Source: Hippopus hippopus (taxonomy: Eukaryota; Mollusca; Bivalvia; Cardiida; Cardiidae). Taken from it: a stretch of 64,000 nt of DNA. The position numbers were made by a program, and so were the translations under genes. Below the pieces are notes generated by a model. The model saw nothing but the letters and a program-made list of their open reading frames with translations. It was not told the DNA's origin and ran no database searches. The stretch is from assembly GCA_946811185.2 (NCBI GenBank), contig OX328108.1, forward strand, positions 2,069,501-2,133,500. Reading direction: 5' to 3'. The number at the start of each line of letters is the position of its first letter. Within the stretch, counting starts at the first letter, position 1. Shown here piece after piece: positions 12,001 to 24,000 of the stretch.

Positions 12001-15000
12001 TAACCCTAAGAATGCAGAATAAATCTAACCAAAATTTACATTGGAGGAAAAAGAGCTGACAAAAGCATTGTCAAGGTTGCTATTGTCCAGAATGTCTTAG
12101 CAAAGCTGACAGTGTGGATCAAAGATCAGACTGCACATTTTGTGCAGTCTGATCTTGATCTAAACTGGCTGCAAAGGCAACTATAGTTTTGAAAGGAGCT
12201 TTAAGGGCTAACCCTTTACCAGACGACAAAATTTTAGCCTTGTCCAAGTTGAGAGCATTTGCATTCGACAATTTCAACAGGGCTCAAATGGTAGAATATT
12301 TCTTTGATAGCACAGAAGGCATTGTGGGAAAAGGAGAAAATGCTGGTTACCAGCATTTTCTCCTTTTCCCACAATCTTTTCAAAAGGCTTCTTTCACAGG
12401 GTCGTTAAGTTGGCATTGTGCAGTAAAGGGTTAACTGTGTATCAGTTTACCTGCTTCTTCACCCTTTACCAATTCTGAGATTTAAAGATACATCTTTACA
12501 ACCAGAGAGAAAAACGCTGTTAAAACTATAGCATGTAGAATGGTTCAGATATTGGTCAACCATGTATAAATAGACAAACAATCAATAGATAAGATGTTTG
12601 GTATATGGAAACTCAAGGGATTTGTCCTTGATTTATAACCGGAAGTGATTTTCTATCGGTCATAATCTGTGCCACCTTGCAACCATCTAGGGCAACATTT
12701 GGCATGAAGGGACATGAATGATTATAGTTTGATAAAATAAATGATTATAGTTTGATAAAATAAAGTGGAAAAGTTAATTTGATTTAAAATAAAGCTGAAA
12801 ATGAGTGAAGATGGTTCTTTAATGACCTTTACAAAGGAGACTCTTAAAAAACTTGTGAGAAGAGGAGAAAATGCTGGTAACCAGCATTTACATTTTCTGC
12901 TTTTCCCACAATGTTTTTTTTTTTTAACTTTTTCATTTCAATAACATTTCCCACCATTTGAGTAACATTATGTTCAGCTTTTGCACTTGCTTTGGATTTA
13001 TACAAGTCGTTTGGTAAAGAGTTAACATTCATATTCAAATTTCGGTAAAAGCCTGATGCCTTCTTTGATGAAAAAAATGGGCTGAGTGAGGATCAAACTC
13101 AAGGCATCCAGGTTGGGAATCCTACATTCTACCAGTGCTCTGTTGAATGAATGGCTGATGGATATGGATTGCAAATTTACCTGTTGCCAAAATTAAATGG
13201 TGAAATAATTGCATTTGTGTGTGCAATATGGTCTTGATCTACATAGTCTACAGAAACATCTAATGTACACATGATTCATACCCAATTTCACAGTGTTTGT
13301 CTTTAATTTAAGCCCACAAACACTACATGCATAATGTCATTTAAAGACCTTAACCCTTGACAGTGCCAATCTTGTTTTAACCCTTTCCCACACAGTCCAG
13401 AGGTTCAATGAGAAAGAAGTTTTTTGAAAACATTGAAGGAAAAGTAGAAAATATTGTTTACCAGCATTTTCTACTTTTCCCTCAGTGTTTTCTTAAATTT
13501 CTCCCTTTCCCTAAATAACCGAAACTAGTCGGGATTAAAATAATTTTTCAAAATGACACTTGGAGTTTGATCTCTTTTTATTCATTTATTTTCCCTTTCC
13601 CTAACAAATTTCAACTTTTGATAAGCATTTATTTTGTCTTCTGCCCATGCTTGGGATTTGGACAAGTCCAAAATTTTATCATTTGGTGAAGAATTAAATC
13701 CATGAAAGTCTCTTCCAAATACTGTACCACAAAGGATAATAATTTAACCCTTTACCACATGACAAATTTTAGACCTGTCCAAATTGAAAGCATTTGCAGA
13801 TGACGGTTTCAATGTGGCTCATATGAAATGATTTTTCTTTGATAGGGTAGAAAACATTGTGGGAAAAGGAGAAAATGCTGGTAACCAGCATTTTCTCCTT
13901 TTCCCACAATGTTTTCAGAAGCCCTCTCTATCAGGGGTGTTAAAAGTCGTCATTGTGTGGTAAAGGGTTAAAGGAGGATAAACCTCATTTTTCTAACATT
14001 ATGGAAAACATCAAAAAGGAGCAGTTATTTGTGCAGCTATAGCTTCTTTTTCCTTCAATAAATTTCAAAGCTGTAAACTACGGAAGCATAAAAAGATGAG
14101 CCATGCTCTGACAAAAGGGGGCTTAATGCATCTCTAATGCATTACACCAAGATGTCACATAAGTATGCATGATCTGTAAAATCCATTTAGTCTGACACTT
14201 GATTACATATAGGGGTAGAATGTTCCTTGGACATGCAGAAATTTATAAATAGCCAAAGTTTTTGACCCATGTTAGTCTGCATGGCGTGAGCAGGCTGACA
14301 TGGGTCAATATTTTTTGCAAATGGGTTAAGCGCCCTCTCCACAGAGCATGGCTCAATTATTTTTTACGATACTGGTTTACCATGGTGCATGTTTGATCTG
14401 TATTTATTTAAATATTTGCTGTACTTAAAAGGCCTCTATACTTCAGTTTACCCTTTAACATTCCAAGTTCAAAAGTTAAAGTAACGGTAAATGTACCAGT
14501 AGATCAAGACTGTAATCTTGTTTTGATATACATTTTCTGCTATGAGGAGACATCCTAGGTTCAGAAAAAGTCTGAAATTGCAATAGTTTGGTTTTCTGCT
14601 AAACTGCACAGGTGGTTTTTGAAAACATTGTGAGAAAAGCAACAAATGCTAGTAACTACACCAAAAGTCTTCAAACCACTAAGAATATAGAGTTGTTCCC
14701 TTGGGGCTGTGTAGTTTAAGCTGAGGTTTTGCATACCTTAAAAAGGCCCAATAATTGCCAAAAGTAAACAAAAGAGATAGTAAATTGCATTTGAATTAAA
14801 ATCATATCATTTAAAAGTATGGGAATCATTGTGAATAGGACAACTTGTTATTGTACGGTTGGTCTAAGTGTTAGTCACTGGCAAGAAAATGAATTTTAAA
14901 ACTAGATCAAAAGTTGCCAGGTTGCTCTTTTTTTGTTGACTTTGTACCCTGGTTTTAAGATTCATTTTTATTGCTGGCAACAAACGCTTGTACTGGACGT

Positions 15001-18000
15001 ACAATTACCAGTTGTCACCTTCACAATAATTTCCGTACTTTTAAATGTGATGTTTTAAATTTAGATGCATTTTTGCATCCCATTGTTTACTTCTTTGCAG
15101 CTACTGGGACTTTTAAACTTTTTGAAGTCTTCACTAAATGACAAAAATTTAGAATGTTGTATTGGTAGAATAATGAGATAATGCTGGAAAAGAGTGGAAA
15201 ATGTGAGAAATGGGGATATAAATAGAAAAGATTTAAGAAAAATATAATCATGTAATTATAGAAGATTGGTTTCATATTGAATGTTTTTCTGCAATGTAAA
15301 TGATGAACATAGCATTTTATTTCATTCTTTTCAGTAGTTTATCAAGAAATAAGGTTGGATTATGGTTTGATATTTCATGGTTACAACCAGTGAAAAATAC
15401 CGATTTCATATTTTCTACCACTTCAATTGAAGACAGAAACAGTAGTTCCAGTGCACTAGTTACCTAGGTAAACAGTGCATGCCATTCAACTAGAGGGAAA
15501 TATGACGTAATTTACATGCATTTACCTTACATTTCTTGTACTTTATATAATATTGTAAAGCGTTCTTATGTGAAGGGGGTATGCCTCAGGGAATAACAGA
15601 AAACAACTGTATTGGATTTTGATTATTGTCCCAATAAAAAAAGGGTTAGATGCATGAAACAAAAAATATATGAATATTTTATTTTTCTCTGTGAAAGATT
15701 GAAATTTATTTCATCGAGTTAACATCATCAGTAATATTTTCATGAGCAGCCACTCGTGAAAATATTACCGATGATGTTAACTCAGTGAAATAGATTTCGA
15801 TCTTTCATCGAAAAAAACCCAAATATAATCTCTATTTATTCGATGAAATCACCTGACATCAATTTAAGGACAAAAGGGAATTAACAAACCATAGTAACAT
15901 GTCCTCCGTGGAAATGGCAAAACTCATGGACGAAGAAATCACCGATATGAATACAGAAGAAATTTGCAAACCGGAACACAAGAAAGATGAGAAACAGAAG
16001 AACGTGAGTGAAAACAAAGCAAAGAATGGAAGTCTTCTGTACAAGAAAAATGCTGTGGTAATTAAAGGAGCTTCAGACATAGATGTTACCTAAACATTTA
16101 CCTCATGAAGATATTTAACTCTCTACTACATGACGAAAATGTACACTTGTCTAAATTGAAAGCATTTTCAGATAAAAAAATGAAAGCGGCTTAAAGGTAG
16201 GAATTTTTATTTGGAGGAGTAGAAAACAATATGGGAAAAGGAGAAAATGCTGGTAACCAGCATTTTCTACTTTTCCCAGCATGTTTTCAAAAACTGTTCA
16301 AAAGTATGGAAAATACTGTGAAGATGATAATCTGTTATTGTGTGGTCAGTCAAAGTGTTAGTTGCTGGCAGAAAAATGAATTTAAAAATGAGGCAAAAAG
16401 TAAACAGAAGATAGAGTGACCTGGCAACTTTTAACCTAGTTTTGGAATTAAAATCTCTGTCGGCAGCTAACACTTAGGCAGACTGTACAATTACAGATTG
16501 TCATCTCCACAGTAATTTTCATACTTTGAATGGTATGATTAGAATCCTAATGCATTATAACACCTGCTGTGTTTATTTTTGGCAGCTGTTGTTTCTTTAA
16601 AGTAAAACTACTTGACAAATAGGCAGCAACATACTCTCATGAAGGAACTTCATGTGCATCAGAAATTTCTTAATTTTACTGCTTGAACATTTTTTGTTTG
16701 TTGCTTGGTTGACTGTAAATTGATAGGCTTTCAATACTTACTGTTGAATTCAGTTTTATATATTTGAATTAGATTGTACATTTAACTATTGATGGAAAGA
16801 ATTTTAAATTAGTTGTATGTATGTAATTGGCTAATGAGTATAATGTAAATAAGATTATGAAAATATTCAAGCAAAGACAAATGTAACCCTCAGAGTACCA
16901 TTTATAAAATCATTTGTTATTTTTGTCTGTGGACAGTGTAGATTTAGATCAGGCTGCTCAAAATATGATATACAGGCCCTTCTTGCATTAAGACGGTGCA
17001 TTGATTTGTGAGGTATTCTGACATAAAATAAAGCCTTAAGCCCATACCAGACGACAAAATTTCAGACAGGTTCAAATTGAAAGCCTTTGCAGACGACAAA
17101 TTTAAGGTAACCTAAATGACGAAATTTGTACTTAACTCTTTACCGCACGACAAAATTTTGGACAAGTCCAAATTGAAAGCATTTGCAGACGACAAATTAA
17201 ATGTGGCTCAAATGATGAACTTTGCCTTTTTAAGGGTAGAAAACATTGTGGGAAAAAGAGAAAATGCTGGTTACCAACATTTTCTCCTTTTCCTACAATG
17301 TTTTCAAAAGGCTTCTTCCTAAGGGTCGTTAAAACTCATGATTGTTTGGTAAAGGGTTGAAAGGGTAGAAGACATTGTGGGAAAAGGAGAAAATGCTGGT
17401 TACCAGCATTTTCTCTTTTTCCCAGTGTTTTCAAGAGCTTTCTTTGTCAAGGTCATTGAAAGTCTGCATTGTTTGGTAAAGGGTTGAAAAGCCCTGGGCT
17501 TTAAACCAACTGCCTTGCACTTTGAGGGCTTATCAGTATAATGCTTTGTAAATCAAAAGAAAGTGACATCACAGAAATACATACATATAATGGAAATATG
17601 TTAATTAAAGGAACCTTTAAAAGAAAAAGATGGACTAGGAAACGGAAGCAATGGTGTCTTCTTGGGTTCAATTCCGTCAAAAGAAAAGGATCAGAACTCT
17701 GAAATGACAGAAAAGGATGAAAAGGAAAAATCTGAAAAGAATGAACAAGTTGTGGGATTTTTCGAGTTGGTAGGTCTTGGTTTTGCGGCGTGAAGACACC
17801 CACACTACCCTTGCTTTTATTGGCTACTTATTGCTAGAATAGATGGATACGTTGATGCAAAGTAAATGAGCCATGCTCTTTGAAAAAGGGGTTTAATGCA
17901 TCTGCAAAAAGTATCGACCCATGTCAGCCTGCGCAGTCCGTGTGGGCTGACATGGGTTGAAAGTTTTTGCCATTTAATGGAAATTTTCTGCATGTTAACA

Positions 18001-21000
18001 GCACCATTCTACCTCTGGATTCAGCCTGCTGTTAGACAAAATAAATTTTATGGATCTACAATTATGTGATGACTTGCTTGGTATTATGCATCAGGGAAAT
18101 GCATTAAGCCCCCTTTTGTGAGAGTTTGGCTTATATGCATTTGACATGATCCAAATCACAGTTTTATGGTTTTTTAATCCAGTTTTGCTTGAAATTCTTC
18201 CCAATTAACATCACATTACTGAAATCTCTTCAACATATATGAGTGGCGATCTTAGAAAAGGGGGTTTAAGGCATCTTCCTAATACATTATACCAAGCAAG
18301 TGGTCGCATAAAATAGATCAACCGGTTGGATCATGAGGTAGTGGTCCTTTGGCATGAAGAAAATTCATTAATAGCGAAAAGTTTTGACCGAGGTCTGCAT
18401 GCGCAGACTGCATAGTCTGGTCTGGGTCAATACTTTTTAACAGATGCATTAAACCACCGTCTTACAGAGCATAACTCACATGTAATCTGTATCTTTGTAT
18501 TGCTAGTGATTTTGAATTTCTAAATATTTCATAAAAAGGAACACCCTCTTCTTTTACAGACTGATGTGGAGCTTCAGAACTTGTTTAGAACTGCTCTAGA
18601 TTCTTTTACAATTATGATTAACACTAAGGCTGCTATGTGTGACTCACTGACCTTTCGTGGACAATGTAGATCAAAGATCAGACTGCACATTCTGTGCAGT
18701 CTGATCTTTGATATACACTGTCCAATAAGGACATATTTTCTCCTGAAAAAAGTTACCTTTGAAATAGCAAAATTTGGGCATTTACTATCGGCTTAAGAAT
18801 TTCATTTCACTTAGCCGAGCCCCGGTAGTGCAGTCGGTAGCATAATTATAGGACTCAAAAACAGGGGGTCACTGGTTCAATCCCGGACTCTGCTAATTTT
18901 TTCTCTGAGGATTGATGATAGTCATTGTGACAGGATTCTTTTCTCTCTCACAGCTGATCATTGTTTCGATGATGGTTATGTGGGAAAGCAGCGAGTGGCT
19001 TGGAAAGAATATTGTGTGGATTACTGGTAAAAGAAACTCCAGGAAAGCATGGTTAGGTGCACTTGCCACTACAATATAACTGAAATAATGTTGAAAACAG
19101 CATTAAACACCATACAATCAATCGTTCACTTATATAGCAGGATAAGGTTTAAGACCAAATACATGTATGGTACCTCTCCAGGGTTAGTTATTAAATAGAG
19201 TTTATTTCATCAGCTTGTGGTTAATATGGGGAAATATTTGCCGAAAAAGGGAAAGGTATGCGAAAATAACGAGTGCCGTAAGGCACGAGTTATTTTCGCG
19301 GACCTTTCCCTTTTTCGGCAAATATTTCCCCATATTAACCAGAAGCTGATGAAATAAATTATATATAATATTTCCTCTGATTATTTTGTCAACGAATGCC
19401 ACTTTTAAAACTTAAAAACTTAAAAAACTTAAAAAACTTACAAAAGTAGTTCCAGATTTTCGGCAGGAGGAAATTATTCACTGTGACAGGAAATAATTCC
19501 CCACAGCTTAAATTACGACATTTCTTTACCCATAACATTTCTAAAAATAGACACATGAAATATAATATTAGTTATTCTGGGCCTGTATTTTATAATAGTT
19601 AACCCTACACCACACAATCCTGACTTTAGTAGACCCTAAGGAGAAAGGCTTTTGAAAACATTGTGGGAAAAGCAGAAAATGCTGGTAACCAGCATTTTCT
19701 CCTTTTCCCACAATGTTTTCTACCCTCCCTGAAACAAATTCCAATTTTTGAGTTTCTTTATTTTGTTGCCTGCAAATGCTCAGAATTTCTTCGAGTCTAA
19801 AATTTTGTTTTTTTGGTAAAAAGTTAAAATTTGTTTTTGCTGTCTTAGTCTTATTCTGGATATAGATAGCAATAAAGTTTCTGATTGGCAATGTTAAATC
19901 TGTTCATCTGATAGTAGATTTTTTTGAAATTATTGTTTTTATTTACCCACATTTTTTACCCAACATTTTTCTATTATGTTTCTTTTTTAATCTTTGTTTC
20001 TTTTTTTTAATCTTTTTTTAAAGAGTTTCAAATTTACATTTTATGGTTGATTTTTATCCTGAGATTTACTTATATGCTTGCTTATTGAACCTTGTTGTTT
20101 ATAAGCCATAAATCAAGATTTGTAATTCTACTGAAACTTACAAGAATTTGTTTTAGATTCTTTAAAAACCATTAAAGGCCCAGTGATGGCTAAAAATAAA
20201 CAATGCAGGTGTTACAATTCATTTAAATCTAAAGCATATCATTAAAAGTATGAAAATTATTGACAATATGTCATTGTGGCATAATATGGTTGCTGGCAGA
20301 AAAAAATAATATTTGATATGAAATAAAGTAAACACAAGATAGAGAGACTTGGGAAATTTTTATTTATTTTTAAATTTCATTTTTCTGTGAGCCACTAACA
20401 CTTGGACCAAAGGCACAATAACAGGTTTTCATCTTCACAGTAATTTTCATACTCTAAGCTGATATGATTTAAATTTAGGTGCATTTTAACACCCACATTG
20501 CTTACTTTTTATCACTGCTGGGCCTTTAAATGATGAAAGTCTCTCAATTACTATTTAATTTTTTTCTCATTGGAAAGAATAGATTTAAGATTTGATCAAA
20601 TAAACAACAGCGTACTACAGCAAACAAATCAGACCTTAGCAAAATTGTTGTTGAAAGAAGAGAAACATTGTGGGAAAAGAAGAAAAAATTAATACTTTTT
20701 TCAAGCTTTTTCAAGCATTTTCACCTTTTTCCTACAATGTTTTCAAACGCTTTCTTGGTCAAGGTCTTTAAAACTTGAGATTGTGTGGTACAGAATTAAA
20801 TGTTGTTAGGTTAGGATTACATGTACATGTACATCTGGTGGGGATTATACATGTATTAGGATTTTAAATATAAATACATTTTACCACCTGTGCAAGACTT
20901 CACCCTGTTCTAACAGGCAATATTTGAGACTGGTCCAAATTGAAAGCATTTGCAGAAGATGATTAAATGTGACTCAAATTATAGAATTTGTTTACGAAAA

Positions 21001-24000
21001 AGTAGAAAACATTGTGGGAAATCCAGAAAATGCTGGCCAACTGCACCAGCATTTTCTCCTTTTCCCACAATGTGTTCAAAGCTTTTCTCCCCAGGAACAA
21101 TAAAATAAATGATTTTGTGGTAAAAGGTTAGGTAATTTTGTGGGGGTGGGGGGGGGGGGAGAGATAAATTTTGAAAGTATTGCCACAAATAGAAAGTTAC
21201 TTGTAGGGAGCAATTTATCATTTTGACACAGTGGTTTCACAATCATATTCGCATGCTAAGCCCATATTCATGTGGATTATCCCTCTGTCACAATGATATT
21301 TTTCAGAGTTTGTCTGCTTCAGATTTGTTTCATGAGGGAGTCGGTTGATCCTTTACCTCACAATCCTGACCTTTAACAACCCAAAACAAGAAGACTTTTG
21401 AAAATATTTCGGGAAAATGAGAAAATGCTGGTAACCAGCATTTTCTCCTTTTCCCATAATGTTTTCCATCCTTTTAATACAAAATATAATTTTTGAGTTA
21501 CATTTATGTAGTTGTCTGCAAATGCTTATAATTTGGACAAGTCTAAAGTTTTGTTGTTTAGTAAAGAGTTTAACATACTTGAATTATGCATGACAGGTAT
21601 TATTTTGTAAGAAGATTAACAGTACTCAAATGAATTTATTCTCTAGTCACTTTTTCAGTTAAAGACTGTTTGAAAATGTTGTGACAGATTGAAACATTTC
21701 TAGAGTGGCAGTGTACTGCCATTTACCAAAGAATTACATGTTTTTAGAATCCTGTAGAAGAAAGCTTTTGAAAACATTTTGGGAAGAGCAAAAAATGCTA
21801 TTAACTAGCATTGTCTCACAATTATTCCAATGATTTGTCATATTTAATTTTGTCAGCTTGCAATCTCTTTCAATAGGAACAAGTCTAAAATATTGTTATT
21901 TGGTAAAAGGTTAGAGGGCATCTACCACAAGTGCGCCCAAACGTAGATTAACATGTTCAAAGGTTAGGTAATCAATCTGTATCTGAATCCTTAATTACTT
22001 ATATGCACATAAAATATGATTGGCATCCTGTTGGTTATGGTAATTTCAATTTTTAACTTGAACAGAATACAGTATGCCTAAAGCTACTACCGTATCAAAA
22101 ATGTCCGCTTGATTTATTTCACATAGATATGGCTTAATGAAATAACAATAGACAGCAAAATTTCAGACTCTTCTGTGTTGAAAGTACTTGCAGACGACAA
22201 ATTAGATGTGGTTCTAAAGATGACATTCGTCTGGAAGGCTAGAAAGCATTTTGATTAAAGAGAAAATGCTGGTTACCAATTATTTTTCTAAAAGCCACCT
22301 GTTTCAGGGTCATAAAATAGCAGAATTGTTTGGTTGAGGGTTGCGGTAAACCCCGTGTTAACCCTTTACCACACAATCCGGACTTTTGACAACCCTAAGA
22401 AAGAAGACTTTTGAAAACATTGCGGGAAAAGGAGAAAATGCTGGTAACCAGCATTTTCTCCTTTTCCCACAATGTTTTCTACCCTTCCCAAACAAATTTT
22501 AAATTTTCAGTCACTTTTATTTTGTTGTCTGCAAATGCTTTCAGTTTGGAACAGTCCAAAATTTTGTCGTGTGATAAAGAGTTAAACAACAAAATTTCAG
22601 ACTGGTCTACATGGAAAGCATTTGTAGACAATGAAATAATATTGATCAAACAGCAAGATCTGTTTCTGATAGGATAGGTAACATTTTGTGAAAAGGAGAA
22701 AAAGCTGTTTGTCAGCCTTTCCTCCTTTTCCCACAGTGTTTTCAAAACACTACTTCCTCAGGATGTTAAAAACATGGGATAAATTGGTAAAGGGTTAACT
22801 ATTTACCAAATGATAACATTTTAGACTTGTCCAGATCAAAAGCTTTTGCATAGGACAAAATAAATGTGACTCAAAAATTGAAATTTGATTTAGGAATGAT
22901 AGAAAACGTTGTGGAGAAGGAGAAAATGCTGGATACCAGCATTTTCTTCTTTTCCCATAAAGTTTTCAAAAGGCCTCTTTCTTACGGTTATTAAAACTGG
23001 GGACTATTTGGTAAAGGGTAAAAGAACAACTAGAGAGATTATGATGTGATAACCTTGCATTTCTAGATTGTGTCCTATCTACTCACCCTGCTATGATTGA
23101 TTATCTAGAAAAAAAATTACAACTGCAAGGCTTATAAATCTAAAATGAATTTATTGAAAATCAGTGTGTACATATGACAGACATTCCTTCATGCCAAATA
23201 GTTTTACTTTTATATCATAATAAACCAGTTCATTTTGTACGATTTTCTTAAGTTTTACAACATGAATTTTTTTCTAAAATGTGGGAATGTGCAGGCTTGT
23301 GTTAAATCTGGGACTCTATTTACCAACCATTTTTGAGAATGTTCATAATCTTGTTCTACAGAATTTTCTAAATTTGAAAGTAACACAACTTCTGATTGGC
23401 TAAACCATTTGGTTTAGCCAATCAGAAGTTGTGTTACTTTCAAATTTAGAACTTCAACATCTTGGAGAATAAGACCAAGAATGTTTTTAAGAATGGTTGG
23501 TTAATATGGACCTAGAAAAAGCCCAGTATTCTGAACCAATTTTAGCATTGAGGTTGCATCCTTCCCTGGCTTTCAGCACACCAGAGACAGAAAATTCCTA
23601 CTATTCCCTGCAACCTCAATGAAACCACCATAACTCTTTACCAAACAACAAAGTTTTAGACTTGTCCAAAATCAGAAAGCATTTACAAACAATAAGATAA
23701 ATGTGACTCAAAAATTGAAATTTGTTTTTGGAAAGATAGGACACAATTGTTGGAAAAGGAGTAAAATACTACTTTTGTTGCCAGCAAAGATCTAGACATG
23801 CAATATGAGATTCAGATCTTTGATCTACATTGTCAGTTTTGCTTAGACACATCTGGATAAGAGCAATCTTAATATTGCAATTATTTGGATCTTTTGTCTA
23901 GACTAGTCTCATGTGTAGACTGAACATTTTGCAAAGTACTAGTACAAAAACTCCAGGAATGCATGGATAGTGCACTTGCCTCCAGGATGTAACTGAAATA

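Noticed and set aside
18816..18890. Possible tRNA gene on the plus strand
   Set aside because: It is followed by the standard SINE body and tail and does not fold into a complete cloverleaf by eye.
9500..23000. CRISPR-like repetition of short palindromes
   Set aside because: Repeats are dispersed, in both orientations and transposon-bounded; the DNA is animal nuclear.
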